This document shows positions 1-10,719 of a DNA stretch of 64,000 nt, piece by piece. The notes under the pieces are model-generated. The model saw nothing but the letters and a program-made list of their open reading frames with translations. It had not been told where the DNA came from and searched no databases. Source of the stretch: Coenobita brevimanus (taxonomy: Eukaryota; Arthropoda; Malacostraca; Decapoda; Coenobitidae). The DNA is taken from positions 26,257,966-26,321,965 of the forward strand of contig CM064657.1 in the NCBI GenBank assembly GCA_032717465.1, given 5' to 3'. Position numbers and translations under genes: made by a program. The number at the start of each line of letters is the position of its first letter. Within the stretch, counting starts at the first letter, position 1.

Positions 1-134
1 TGGGAGGCCACGTCTCAGTACTAGCCTCCAGCCTAAACCAGTCCCCCACCAGTGTCCCCCTAAACCTCGCACGTGGTTGATGGGCTGCACTGTCCTCTGC
101 CCATTTTGAGTGCTTTGAGTGCTTTTAATTAAAA
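1..134. other. unassigned flank
   Basis: No open frame or repeat family recognised. AT-rich at its right edge, where the first RTE-GATA copy begins. Confidence 0.4.
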
Positions 135-1627
135 GTGTGTGGTGAAATGCTGAAGTATGGGGGAGAGATAGTAGTAGAATGGATGTGGAAAATGTGCAGA
201 TTGGCATGGGAGGAAGGTAGAGTCCTGAAGGATTGGAAGTCAGGTATAATTATTCCCTTGTACAAAGGAAAAGGGGAAAAAGAAGTGTGTGAGAGTCATA
301 GGGGCATGTCTTAGTATAACAGGAAAAGTGTATGGTAGGATACTTATTGACAGAGTTAGAGAAAGAACAGAGGAATTAGTTGGAGAAGAACAGGGAGGCT
401 TTAGGAAGGGAAGAGGTTGTGTAGATCAGATATTCATTCTTAGATCTTAAGTGGAAAATTTCTAGAGAAGGGAAAGAAGTTGTATGCGGCTTTCATGGAT
501 TTGGAGAAAGCATATGACAGGGTGGACAGACAAGGATAGTGGAAAGTACAGTATTAATAATATATGGAATAGATGGGAAGTTGTTGAATGCTGTGAAGAG
601 TATGTATGATGGTGCTAAGAATGCAGTGCGTGTGGATGGTGCACCGAGTGAATTTTTCTCTTTGAAGGTTGGGTTGAAACAGGGATGTGTCATGTCTCCA
701 TGGTTGTTCAATCTGTACATGGATGGGGTAATAAAAGAGGTACAAGGTAGGGTAGTGGATGTTGGAGTGGCCCTGGTGAGAGAGGATAGTGTTTGGAAAC
801 TCCCTGTACTGCTGTTTGCAGATGATACTGTGTTGTTGAGTGAAGACAAAGGAGAGCGGCAAGGCTTGGTGGATGAGTTTGGGAGAGTGTGTAAGAAAGG
901 GAATCTAAAGATGAATGTAGGGAAGAGTAAAGTGATGGTCTTTGAGAGAGGTGAAGTCAGTGAATGTACAGCGAGGTTGGATGGTGAGGAATTGGAAAAT
1001 GTGAGTACATTTAAGTACTTGGGTAGTGTGATGAGTAAGGATGGAGGTTTGGAGGGTGAAGTGCTTGAAAGGGTACAGCAGGGAAGCAAGGTTGCTGGTT
1101 CCTTGAAAGCAGTGATAAGAAGCAGGGAAGTGAGCATGGAAGTGAAAAAGTTACTGCATGACAGTATTGTGATACCAACTCTAACGTATGGAAGTGAAGC
1201 TTGGACGTTGCTGGAAGGACACAAGTCAAGAGTGAGAGCAGTGGAAATGAGTTATTTAAGAGGAGCCTGTGGAGTCACATAGAGAGACAGGCTGACAAAT
1301 GAGAACATCAAGGAGTGTTGTGGTGTGGATGTGGATGTGATACGAAGCGTTATGAGGAATACACTGAGGTGATTTGGGCATGTGGAGAGGATGGAGGGTG
1401 AAAGACTGACGAAGAGAGTGTATGTGAGTGAGGTGGAGGGGGTAAGAGGGAGGGGGAGGCCGAGGATGAGATGGAGGGATGGGGTGGAGAGGTATATGAG
1501 AGAGGGGGGTTTGAGTTGGGAGCGGGGCAATGAAATGGAGGGGGACAGGGCGACGTGGAGGTGATTTGTTTGTAGCCACCCCGAACAGGATTGAGGCATC
1601 TGGCAATAGATAGATAGATAGATAGAC
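135..1627 (+). mobile_element. RTE-GATA non-LTR retrotransposon, copy 1, 5' truncated
   Basis: The sequence matches the other RTE-GATA copies in this window from position 135 onward, starting inside the reverse transcriptase region. It ends with the family 3' end: the GHP.RD C-terminus, a stop, about 17 bases of 3' UTR, then GATA repeats at about 1609-1625. There is no poly(A). A 5'-truncated copy with a microsatellite tail is what target-primed reverse transcription produces. I found no clear target-site duplication. Assignment to the RTE clade is inference from the short simple-repeat tail and the protein style. Confidence 0.85.
539..1564 (+). pseudogene. RTE-GATA reverse transcriptase, C-terminal part, broken
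   Basis: This is the second half of a LINE reverse transcriptase, the enzyme that copies element RNA into DNA at a nick. The YxDD-type active site reads FADDTVLLSE (FADD at 815-826). Upstream, GLKQGCVMSPWLFN is the usual RT motif B region. Downstream come the thumb and a conserved tail (GSEAWTL, then FGHVER, then RPRMRW). The frame is open from 539 to 1282. It is then broken by TAG at 1280-1282, where other copies have Trp (GVTWRDR), and by TGA near 1369 at another Trp. Upstream coding from 135 is in other frames. Clearly dead. Confidence 0.85.
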
Positions 1628-1808
1628 AATATAAAAATGAATCAAAAATCAAGTAATTGCATTATTAATATAAAAATTTCACAATTTATTAATTTTTGTT
1701 TATTTTTATTTGGATCACATAATTATAACCTGTGTTAATATTTTGTGTGTGACCCCAATGCAGGAGTGTGCATTTGTGTGTTTGTTTGTTTGTTTGTTTT
1801 TTCTAAAC
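1628..1808. other. AT-rich spacer with TTTG repeat
   Basis: A/T-rich sequence holding a short (TTTG)n run at about 1776-1799, just before homology to the next RTE-GATA copy starts. No gene seen. Confidence 0.4.
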
Positions 1809-1917
1809 AATATGAATTGGAGCTGATGGGGGACGTGGAAGGTGTGTGCAGGATATTTACTGAAGAAATATGTGCAGCATGTGATGTGGTGTATGGGAGG
1901 AAGAGAAGACGGAGGGG

Positions 1918-4220
1918 GTGCAAGGAACGGCGTGGTGGACTGAAGAGGTCAGACAGGCTGTGGCACAAAAGAAGAAAGCATACAATGAATGGATGAGAAA
2001 TAGGGGCGTGGAAGAAATTGAGAGGAGGAAGAGAGAGTTATATGTAGAAAGAAAGAGGTCAAAAGATCAGCAAGAGAGAGTAAGAAGAGAGTGGATGAGG
2101 AATTTGGAAGGAATTTGAGTGTAATGTGGAGGGACTGTATGAAAATGTTCTGGAGAGAGGTGAAGAGAGTAAGACAGGGTGGAAGTGAGGTTAGCAGGGG
2201 AGTGAAAGATAAAAATTGTAGATTACTAGTGGAGTCACATGGAGGGACAAGCTGACGAATGAGGATATAAAGGAACGTTGTGGTGTGGATGTGGATGTGA
2301 TAGGAAGCGTTATGAGGAACACACCGAGGTGGTTTGGCCATGTGGAGAGGAGGGAGGGTGAAAGACTGACGAAGAGAGTGTATGTGAGTGAGGTGGAAGG
2401 GGGAAGAGGGAGGGGGAAGTCGAGGATGAGATGGAGGGATGGGGTGGAAAGGTATATGAGAGAGGGGGGTATGAGCTGGGAGCAGGGCAGTGATATGGCG
2501 GGGGACAGGGCAACATGGAGGTGATTTGTTTGTGGCCACCCCAAACGGGATTGAGGCATCTGGCAAAAGATAGATAGATAGACTAGTGGAGAAGGGAGAA
2601 AAAGTAAGCAGATGGAGAGAACACTTTAAGGATTTGTTGAACATACAGGATGGAAGTAATGTGAGTATAAGTGGCTGGGGAATGGCTGGGAGAAGGAGGG
2701 AGGTGAGAAGACAGGAAGAAATCAGTAGGATAGAAGTTCTGGAAGCAATGAAGAAAGTTAAATTGGGGAAAGCCCCAGGAATTGATGGAGTGTGTGGTGA
2801 AATGCTGAAGCATGGGGGAGAGATAGTAGTAGAATGGATGTGGAAAATGTGCAGATTGGCCTGGGAGGAAAGTAGAGTCCCGGAGGATTGGAAGTCAGGT
2901 ATAATTATTCCCTTGTACAAAAGAAAAGGAGAAAAAGAGGTGTGTGGTAATCATAGGGGCATTTGTCTTCTTAGTATAATAGGAAAAGTGTATGGTAGGA
3001 TACTTATTGACAGAGTTAGAGAAAGAACAGAGGAATTAGTTGGAGAAGAACAGGGAGGCTTTAGGAAGGGAAGAGGTTGTGTAGATCAGATATTCATACT
3101 TAGATCTTTAGTGGAAAAGTTTCCAGAGAAGAGAAAGAAGTTGTATGCGGCTTTCAAGGATTTGGAGAAAGCATATGACAGGGTGGATAGATAAGGATTG
3201 TGGAAAGTATTAAGAATATATGGAGTAGATTGGAAGTTGTTGAATGCTGTGAAGAGTATGTATGATGGTGCTAAAGCTGCAGTGTGTGTAGATGGTGAAC
3301 TAAGTGAATTTTTCTCTTTGAAGGTTGGGTTGAAACAGGGATGTGTCATGTCTCCATGGTTGTTCAATCTGTACATGGATGGGGTAATAAAAGAGGTACA
3401 GGGTAGGGTAGTGGATGTTGGGTGGCCCTAGTGAGAGAGGATAGTGTTTGGAAACTCCCTGTACTGTTGTTTGCAGATGATACTGTGTTGTTGAGTGAAG
3501 ACGAAGGGGAGCTGCAAGGCTTGGTGGATGAGTTTGGGAAAGTGTGTAAGAAACGAATCTAAAGGTGAATGTAGGGAAGAGTAAAGTGATGGTCTTTAAG
3601 AGAGGTGAAATCAGTGAATGTACAGCGAGGTTGGATGGTGAGGAATTGGAAAATGTGAGTACGTTTAAGTACTTGGGTAGTGTGATGAGTAAGGATGGAT
3701 GTTTGGAGGGTGAAGTGCTTGAAAGGGTACAGCAGGGAAGAAAGGCTCCTGGTTCTTTGAAAGTAGTGATAAGAAACAGGGAAGTGAGCATGGAAGTGAA
3801 AAAGTTACTACATGACAGTATTGTGATACCAACTCTAACGTATGGAAGTGAAGCTTGGACGTTGTTGGAGGGACACAAGTCAAGAGTGAGAGCAGTGGAA
3901 ATGAGTTATTTAAGAGGAGCCTGTGGAGTCACATGGAGAGACAGGCTGACGAATGAGGATATAAAGGAGCGTTGTGGTGTGGGTGTGGATGTGGATGTGA
4001 TAGGAAGCGTTATGAGGAACACACTGAGGTGGTTTGGCCATGTGGAGAGGAGGGAGGGTGAAAGACTGACGAAGAGAGTGTATGTGAGTGAGGTGGAGGG
4101 GGGAAGAGGGAGGGGGAGGCCGAGGATGAGATGGAGGGATGGGATGGAGACGTATATGAGAGAGGGGGGTGTGAGTTGGGAGCAGGGGAGTGAAATGGCG
4201 GGGGACAGGGCAAGTTTGTG
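1918..4220 (+). pseudogene. RTE-GATA reverse transcriptase, broken
   Basis: Reverse transcriptase of the same family, in pieces. 1918-2118 is the basic, charged stretch before the RT (KKKAYNEWMRNRGVEE). 2592-3194 covers RT motifs with KAPGIDGVCGEMLKHGG, NHRGICLLS and DLEKAYDRVDR. 3198-3431 carries GLKQGCVMSPWLFN. 3565-4220 is the thumb and C-terminus. The breaks are a CAA-to-TAA change after VDR at about 3192, a one-base deletion near 3420 (GTTGGGTGG where others have GTTGGAGTGG), and another one-base deletion near 3555. It cannot make a working enzyme. Confidence 0.85.
2235..2581 (+). mobile_element. RTE-GATA copy 3, short nested copy with 10-bp TSD
   Basis: A 347-bp 3' fragment of RTE-GATA, from the TWRDKLTNED region to the GATA tail. 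It is inserted into copy 2. The 10-bp target-site duplication ACTAGTGGAG lies at 2225-2234 and 2582-2591. The uninterrupted target appears in copy 4 at about 14064-14085. The donor also has GTGGAG just before this breakpoint, so up to 6 bp of microhomology may have helped the 5' junction form. Confidence 0.9.
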
Positions 4221-4262
4221 GCCACCCCAAACAGGATTGAGGCATCTGGCAATAGATAGATA

Positions 4263-4421
4263 GGATTCATTAAATTGCATTTTTTGAGAGCATTACACTG
4301 ATATAAAACAACATTAGTTTTTTCTTTATACCTTTTATGTACACATTCTTCAAATTAAATTTTAAGCTTCAGTTACTCGAAAGTAACCCCCTGGTGCATA
4401 CATCACTCTGCCGACAGATGC

Positions 4422-4473
<52 letters not shown>

Positions 4474-5218
4474 TAGATATAGATATAGATATAGTTATAT
4501 ATAAAATTTCTCAAAGTTAGCATAAGTGTTTTGCCTCTAGCCTAGCACCTCGCCTTGATGGACTTTTGTTTTGTGATATTGATTTACAATGCAGATACAT
4601 TTTTTTTGTACTTAAAATAAGTATTTATGCAAAACAGAAGTCTGTCAAGGTGTTCTGGTGATCTGAAGGGGAAATATCTGCTAACATTGGCCAACCACTA
4701 ATCTGCTGATCAAGATACAATCATCGAATGTGATCTCGATCTTGGAGAGAATCGGCAATTTCAATTGGAAAATATTTTAAACTTTATCACCATATAGGTT
4801 TGCATACCTAATTATTTGAAATTCAGTGAAAAGTTTGTGCTTAATGTAATTATTAATAGAAAATCAGGATTCAATGTGAAAATGTCCTAAAGTTAGCTGA
4901 AGTGTTTTGCCTCTAGCCTAACAACTCACCTTGATGGACTTTTGTTTTGGATAAATATCGATTTACAATTTAGATACCTTTTTTTAAAAGTCAAAATAAA
5001 TATTTAAGCAAAACAGAAGTCTGTCAAGGTGTGCTAACAATCTGAATGGGAAATATCTGCTAACATTGGCCAACCACTCATCAGCTGACAGATATATAAA
5101 CACTGACGATGTGAAGGGGAAATATCTGCTAACATTCGTGCATTTTAGCTCTGAAACCTAATTTTCAAATTAAGTTATATTAAGTAAAATTTTTAAAGTA
5201 GATTTCAGATAAATAGGT
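4263..5218. other. unassigned AT-rich region with a diverged direct duplication
   Basis: No gene recognised. A (TA)n tract lies at about 4425-4470. Around 4505-4715 and 4881-5090 are two diverged direct copies of one segment, sharing GTTTTGCCTCTAGCCTA, TTGATGGACTTTTGTTTTG and AACAGAAGTCTGTCAAGGTG. A short third piece, GGGGAAATATCTGCTAACATT, follows at about 5116. The unit may be an unrecognised element. Confidence 0.5.
4505..5140. repeat. diverged tandem duplication, about 375-bp period
   Basis: Two copies offset by about 375 bp, with a partial third copy. Shared blocks are listed under the surrounding region. Neither copy has a long open frame, and both end near sequence containing CTAACATTGGCCAACCACT. 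Confidence 0.65.
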
Positions 5219-6094
5219 GTGTATGAGCCACTGTGGCAAAAAAAAAATATATATTTTCCAGTGGAAAGTGCTGATTCGGTATTTAGTCACGCCAAGTTGG
5301 GTGAACAAGTGAGTAGGAATGGATCCCGTCGACTTTGTATGAAAAAATATTTTTTTTTATTACTTATGAATATTACTGTGTCCATGCCTTCAACTTTACC
5401 GTGTTATGCAAGAAACTATGTAGAGTGGCATTTAAGAAAGGTAAGAGGCAATTGGGATATTACCACGAGTTAGGAGCTGGTAGCGTGAAGCAGGTTGGTG
5501 GCCAATATACGTTTCATGTACAGTATGAAAATAATTTCTTGTGTGTTACAAATGGCCTTCATCGAGTCAAAAGCTTGCAAAAATTATACTGTGTTGTGCA
5601 GCAGGTGAAACAACTAGCCATGGTGAGGCAGAAGATCGAGCTGGCTGGATGAATTTTGTGAGGAGATATGCATGATCAGGGATTTTTGGCACCCCTTTTT
5701 AACGTGGCAGCGTCTGGATTGACTCTGTCGGATACGATATGTGAAACTACAGAACGTGGTGAATGTTTTTGGCGTACCCGATAGAGCCAGGATTCTGGGG
5801 GCTTGAATGATGAGTGAATGGAAGCGTGGCCCATTGGATTGGGCAATTTTGGGCTGTCTGGACACTGCTACTCCTCATCCTGCCCTTGGGTGGGAAAGGA
5901 GGTCTGGATGATGATGATGATGATGTTGTGCAGCAGAGTGCTTATAGTTTTATAGGAGAGATAATGGTCGGACTTTTCTTAAGTATCCCGGACTTGTAGG
6001 GGCATTTGTCTGGCATTTGATAATATTGTCCGGCCTCAGCCTGTGTCCGGGAAATCCGAAATCCGGGAAATAGGGGTTCACCAAATCAAGGGTC

Positions 6095-6096
<2 letters not shown>
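5219..6096. other. unassigned region
   Basis: Short open frames occur (for example 5335-5652, 105 codons) but match nothing I recognise. A (GAT)n run lies at about 5906-5926. Near 6040-6070 short CCGGGAAAT repeats resemble the end of a DNA element, but I could not find a partner terminus. Confidence 0.3.

Positions 6097-6150
<54 letters not shown>
6097..6150. repeat. (GT)27 microsatellite
   Basis: Perfect GT dinucleotide run immediately left of the Tc1 element. Confidence 0.95.
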
Positions 6151-6153
<3 letters not shown>

Positions 6154-6176
6154 GTATGTATGTATATATATATATA

Positions 6177-7723
6177 CACTAATAAAAACAATTAAGGGAA
6201 CAAGATTTTGATTTGTGATATTTCCGAATCTATGCTTTGTTTGGGTTCAGAAATAGTGTTGTGAGCTGAGCAATGACTGAGGAACCGAATACATCTGTGT
6301 GAGTTGAGTTGTCCTTTCTGAGTATGTCAATAAAAATGGGAGTGTCACCCTACCCCTATATAAAGAGTGAAAATTTCATTTTTCATTGAGTAGAATTGGT
6401 CAAAATCAGCATCAACATGAGGTGTTTCTGGCTTTGGGCGATTTTGTTGTGTTTCCCTGTCATCACTGAGTGTGTGCGGCAGTATTTGTCCATAGTTGAG
6501 GTGGCTCAAGCATTACAGATGCTTGAGGAAGGACACACCCAAAGAAGGGTTGCCCAAGGCCTTGGAGTGTCTCCTAGCATCATCAACCGGCTCTGGAGAC
6601 GATACCAAGATGACGGGCTGTACACCAGAAGACCTGGGCAAGGTCGCAGACGCATGACATCCGCAAGACAAGACCGCTACCTGCGAGTGCTGGCCACCCG
6701 GAATCAACAGAGTACTGCCCGGGCACTGCAAAATGACTTCCAACGGGCAACTGGGGTCCGTGTCTCAAACCAGACTGTGCGCAACCGGCTTCACGAGGAC
6801 GGCCTTCGGGCTAGACGACCTGTTGTGGCCCCAGTTTTGACCCCAGCTCACCGAAGAGCACGTCTGGAGTTCGTCCGAGATCACGTACAGTGGCAGTTAC
6901 GCCACTGGACCCCAGTACTGTTCTCAGATGACCAACGACCGCCGTATCAGTGTGTGGAGACGTGCTGGAGTGCGGTACGCACTGTGCAACATTCTGGAAC
7001 ATGACCAGTATGGTGGTGGTTCCGTAATGGTCTGAGGGGGCATATGCATTGAGGGATGCACAGACCTCATTGTGCTGAATGGCAGTACCCTGACAGCTGC
7101 ACGATATGTGGAACAGATACTGGATCCTGTGGTAAGGTCTTCTGCTGGAGCTGTGAGAGAGGAGTTCCTTTTGATGCAGGACAATGCTCGCTCTCACACT
7201 GCACGTGTCTCGATGAACTTCCTCCAGGAGCAAGGGATCGCCATAATGGAATGGCCAGCATGCACATGAGACCTCAATCCCATCGAGCATGTCTAGGACA
7301 TGCTGGCACGGAGGGTACATGCTCGCCAACCTCGGCATGATAGCGTTCCAGCACTTACCGAGGCTTTGGTGGCAGAGTGGGAGAACATCCCACAGGACGC
7401 CATACGACACGTGATTCGGAGCATGACTCGTCGTTGTCGGGAGTGCATCCAAGCAAGAGGAGGTTACACTCATTATTAGAGACTTCAGAACCAGTTTTTA
7501 AGACAATTCTGAGACATTCCGTGTCTTGTTCATTTCTGTTTTGGGGGTTATCTGGTACTCGCTTGTTCCAACAATAAAGGTCTCGTTTTGATTCCTTGCT
7601 GAACATTGCCTTTCATTGCTAACATATCAGGGAATACCCATAAGCAATTCTGAACCTAAACAAAGCATAGATTCTGAAATATCACAAATCAAAATCTTGT
7701 TCCCTTAATTGTTTTGAGTACTG
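6177..7723 (+). mobile_element. Tc1-like DNA transposon
   Basis: The inverted termini are long. The left end begins CACTAATAAAAACAATTAAG and the right end, read on the minus strand, begins CAGTACTCAAAACAATTAAG. The match continues for about 70 bases through GGGAACAAGATTTTGATTTG and CTATGCTTTGTTT. TA lies outside both ends (6175-6176 and 7724-7725), the target-site duplication of Tc1/mariner elements. The length of about 1.55 kb with a single transposase frame fits the superfamily. Confidence 0.92.
6396..7479 (+). pseudogene. Tc1-like transposase (DD34E), broken
   Basis: The transposase would cut and rejoin the element ends. The N-terminal half is a paired-type helix-turn-helix region (EEGHTQRRVAQGLGVS, then a basic linker with RRPGQGRRRMTSARQ, then a second HTH around RATGVRVSNQTVRNRL). 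The first acidic site lies in LFSDD near 6925. The second is in QDNARSHTA near 7180-7205. The third is DLNPIEH near 7270. There are 34 residues between the second and third, giving DD34E. A deletion after LFSDD shifts the frame. Three later stops (about 7033, 7267 and 7294) all fall where Trp is expected. The true start may be downstream of the first ATG. Confidence 0.88.
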
Positions 7724-7750
7724 TATGTATATATGTATATATATATTATC

Positions 7751-7923
7751 TATTCTATCTATCTATCTATTGCCAGACGCCATAATCCCGGACGGGGTGG
7801 CCATTTGACTCTTGAGTTATTTGTTTTACAGGGAAGGGCACTAACCCTCCACCAACCCACCTGACACGTAGCGAGCACATATGGTTTGATTATATGATTA
7901 CCACCCAGCGCTGTAAATGGTTT

Positions 7924-7925
<2 letters not shown>
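7751..7925 (-). mobile_element. SINE-like copy with an RTE-GATA 3' tail
   Basis: On the minus strand this ends in GGCGTCTGGCAATAGATAG plus more GATA repeats. The last 40 bases match the RTE-GATA 3' end at about 34 of 40 positions. The body upstream of the tail (GGTGGAGGGTTAGTGCCC, then TGTAAAACAAATAACTC) is unlike RTE-GATA but matches the element at 59524-59709. No protein coding. The 5' head, next to a (TA)n tract, is not recognisable. Confidence 0.7.

Positions 7926-7972
<47 letters not shown>
7926..7972. repeat. (TA)n microsatellite
   Basis: AT dinucleotide tract between the SINE-like copy and the left end of the Tigger element. Confidence 0.95.
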
Positions 7973-7977
<5 letters not shown>

Positions 7978-7979
7978 CA

Positions 7980-10420
7980 CAGTAGAACCTCGGACCTCGA
8001 ACACAATCCGTTCTGGAAGGCTGTTCCAGGACCGAATTGGTCGAGGACCGAACTAATTTTCCCCATAAGAAATAATGTAAATCATTTTAATCCGTTCCAA
8101 GACCCCAGATGCTTACCTATTTAATTTTTTTTTTGTTATTTCATACATAAAATTGCATGGTTAAACAGTAAATAAGACATAGAAAGTAAAACAATACATA
8201 AAATATTGCACAAGAAGACTAAACTGAACTAAATTCGATGTTATTTACCTTCTTGGTGGCGAGTTTCTGGCGCACGTAGATGGTGGTGAGGGAGGGAAAG
8301 GGAGGATGGAACTTATTGCTTGGAAGGGGAGTCCCCTTCCATAAAAACTTGGGGTAACTGGCCTTCGGGTGTTCTCTCTCTTTCGACTCTCTTGGGTTTG
8401 GGTAACTCTGCTTCAGGATTTTCTTTTCTTTTACTGCCTTTGACCAGAAACCTGTCCAATGTGATTTGTTTTTGCCTATGTTTTAACACTTTACGGAAGT
8501 GACTCATGAGAGTGTCACTGAAAAGGTTTAGTGTTCCGTTGGCTTCACCTTTATCAGGGTAATATTTTTCCATAAAACTTCGAAGATCACCCCACTTTCC
8601 ACACATTTCTTGGATCAATGAAGTTGATGCATCCTCCCTTGCATCCTCTTCCCCTGAAGACATTTCCTCCACCAAAGTCTTCGTCTGCTCATTTTGGAGG
8701 TGTACGAGTTCTTCGGTGGTAAGCTCAGCACAATGTTCCTCCAAAAGCTCTTCCACATCATCATTGTCCATCTCCAAGCCCATACTTTTGGCCCAGAGAC
8801 ACAATATCCTCAAGAACTGTATCATCACCAATATCCTCAGCAACTCCAGCACTCGTACCTGTAGCTTCAGCAGCCTGGAAGCCTTCAAAGTCTCTCTCTG
8901 TAACACAATCTGGCCACAGTTTCCTCTATGCTGAGTTCATTGTTCTATAACTCACTTCGTTCCAGGCTTGATCAACAAGATTTATGCAACGAAGGATGTT
9001 GTAGTGATTTTTCCAGAAGTCTCTGAGGGTCAATTCCATGTCATTGGTCACTTCAAAACACCTTTGAAACAGGAATTTTGTATACAGCTTCTTGAAGTTT
9101 GAAATCACTTGCTGGTCCATGGGTTGGATTAAAGGTGTTGTGTTAGGGAGCAGGAACTTTACTTTGATGAAATCAAACTCTGCACCTAAGTCATCCTCCA
9201 AACCTGGAGGGTGAGCAGGAGCATTGTCCATCAGAAGAAGGCATTTCAAAGGCAAATTTTTTTCTTGCAAATATTTTTTAACACTGGGTGCAAACACTTC
9301 GACAATCCAGTCAGTAAAATATTGCCTGGTCAGCCAAGCCTTGGGATTAGACCTCCACATAACAGCCAAATTACTCTTCATAACACTGTTTGCTTTGAAA
9401 GCCCTCGGATTCTCTGAATGATACACCAGCAGTGGTTTGACCTTCAAATCACCGCTTGCATTGCCACAAAGCAAGAGTGTGAATCTATCCTTCATTGGCT
9501 TGTGTCCTGGCAGTGTTTTTTCTTCACAAGTAATGTAGGTCCTTTGGGGCATTTTTTTCCAAAATAACCCAGTTTCATCGCAACTGAACGCTTGTTGCGG
9601 AACATAACCCTCAGCCTTGACATAATTGCTAAACCTGACCTCAAATTTCTCGGCCGCTTTTTGGTCTGCACTCGCCACCTCTCCATGACGAACCACACTG
9701 TGTATGCCACTTCTCCTTTTGAACTTTTCAAACCACCCTCTGCTTGCTTTAAAATCAAAAGTTTCAACACTGGTATCAGGGCTTTCCTTTACAAGGTGAC
9801 TGTATATTTCTCTTGCCTTTTCACAAATTATATCCTCACTAACACTGTCTCCTGCTAACTGTTTCTCATTGATGAAGATAAGCAATAATTTTTCCACTTC
9901 TTCAATTATTTGTGGTCTTTGCTTAGAAACTAAAAACGATCCTTTGGCAACATTGGTTGCTCTAATAGCATCTTTGTTTTTCAGTATGGTACTAATGGCC
10001 GATTTGGCCATGCCATACTCTCTGGCCAGGTCAGACACTCGAACACCCTCCTCATACTTTGCGATTAATTCTTTCTTAAAATCTATTGTTTTCCGCACTA
10101 CTTTCCTCTTTTTACTGCCAATAGCGGTACTGGATGAACTTGCTTTCTTTGGAGCCATTATTAGGGGCTAATACTGCACTGAATCATGAAAAATGTGAAG
10201 CACAGCAGGACGACCACGTTGATGAACAACAAAGGTGGATGCGTGACTATCGCTCGCCTTGTCGCTCGGGTCCTCCGTTGGCCAGCTTCCCTTCGTTCGG
10301 CTACGTTAGGGTTGGTCGAGGTCCGATATTTTGGTCGACCTCTAGAGCAAAAATTTCTTGAATTTTTTGGTCGAGGTCCGATTTCTTCGACATGTGAGAC
10401 GTTCGAGGTACGAGGCTCAA

Positions 10421-10423
<3 letters not shown>
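7980..10423 (-). mobile_element. Tigger/pogo DNA transposon (Tigger-A), near full length
   Basis: The inverted termini are CAGTAGAACCTCGGACCTCG on the left and, on the minus strand, CAGTTGAGCCTCGTACCTCG on the right. TA follows the right end. On the left the dinucleotide is CA, probably a mutated TA. The 2.44-kb length and a single transposase on the minus strand are typical of an autonomous Tigger element. Confidence 0.92.
8313..10158 (-). pseudogene. Tigger transposase, two lesions
   Basis: This is a CENP-B/pogo-type transposase. The N-terminus (start at 10158) carries a basic stretch and a psq-type helix-turn-helix (GVRVSDLAREYGMAKSAIS), followed by a CENPB-type DNA-binding domain ending SRGWFEKFKRRSGI. 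The DDE-type nuclease core has acidic sites in FSCDETGLFWKKMP, LLLMDNAPAHPPG and IQPMDQQVISNFK. The first 410 codons are open, then TAG at 8926-8928 replaces an expected Trp (NSAWRKLWPD). A frameshift follows near 8790. The last open stretch, 8313 to about 8785, is acidic and ends with KQITLDRFLVK, which resembles a PCNA-interaction box. Two changes would separate it from an intact gene. Confidence 0.9.

Positions 10424-10467
<44 letters not shown>
10424..10467. repeat. (TA)n microsatellite
   Basis: TA tract that directly joins Tigger-A to the next DNA element. Confidence 0.95.
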
Positions 10468-10470
<3 letters not shown>

Positions 10471-10719
10471 GTAACTCGCACGGAACACGATCTCACGGAA
10501 CGCGCTCGCAATTATACACGGTAAGGGCTGGGATACATATAAGACAATGTAAGATTAAAAAACCATTATGAAAACTACAAATTAACGCAGAAGAGGCCTT
10601 TGAAAGATCAAATCCTCGAACGTCACTGCAGCGCGCGGTGTGTTTTGATTACGTGACGATCTAGGCAGGAAATTATTCAGTGAGTGAGACATTCCCGAGT
10701 ACAGTAGCACAGTATTTGT

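Larger units (their letters stand above)
1809..4262 (+). mobile_element. RTE-GATA copy 2, host of a nested copy
   Basis: This longer copy begins at the region encoding YELE.MGDVEGVC and runs to the family tail (GGCATCTGGCAATAGATAGA) at about 4243-4262. It is interrupted at 2235-2581 by a second, short RTE-GATA copy. Without that insert, the sequence across the junction reads continuously like copy 4 (around 14064). Near 4215 it lacks about 18 bp that other copies have just before the GHP.RD end. No endonuclease region is present. Confidence 0.85.

Noticed and set aside
1252..1652. Long Ser/Pro/His-rich open frames antisense to RTE-GATA copies, here and at every other copy
   Set aside because: They recur at each copy on the non-coding strand and lack any domain; they are shadows of the purine-rich RT coding strand.
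5335..5652. 105-codon frame as a possible host exon
   Set aside because: No motif, no splice context I could support, and repeats on both sides.
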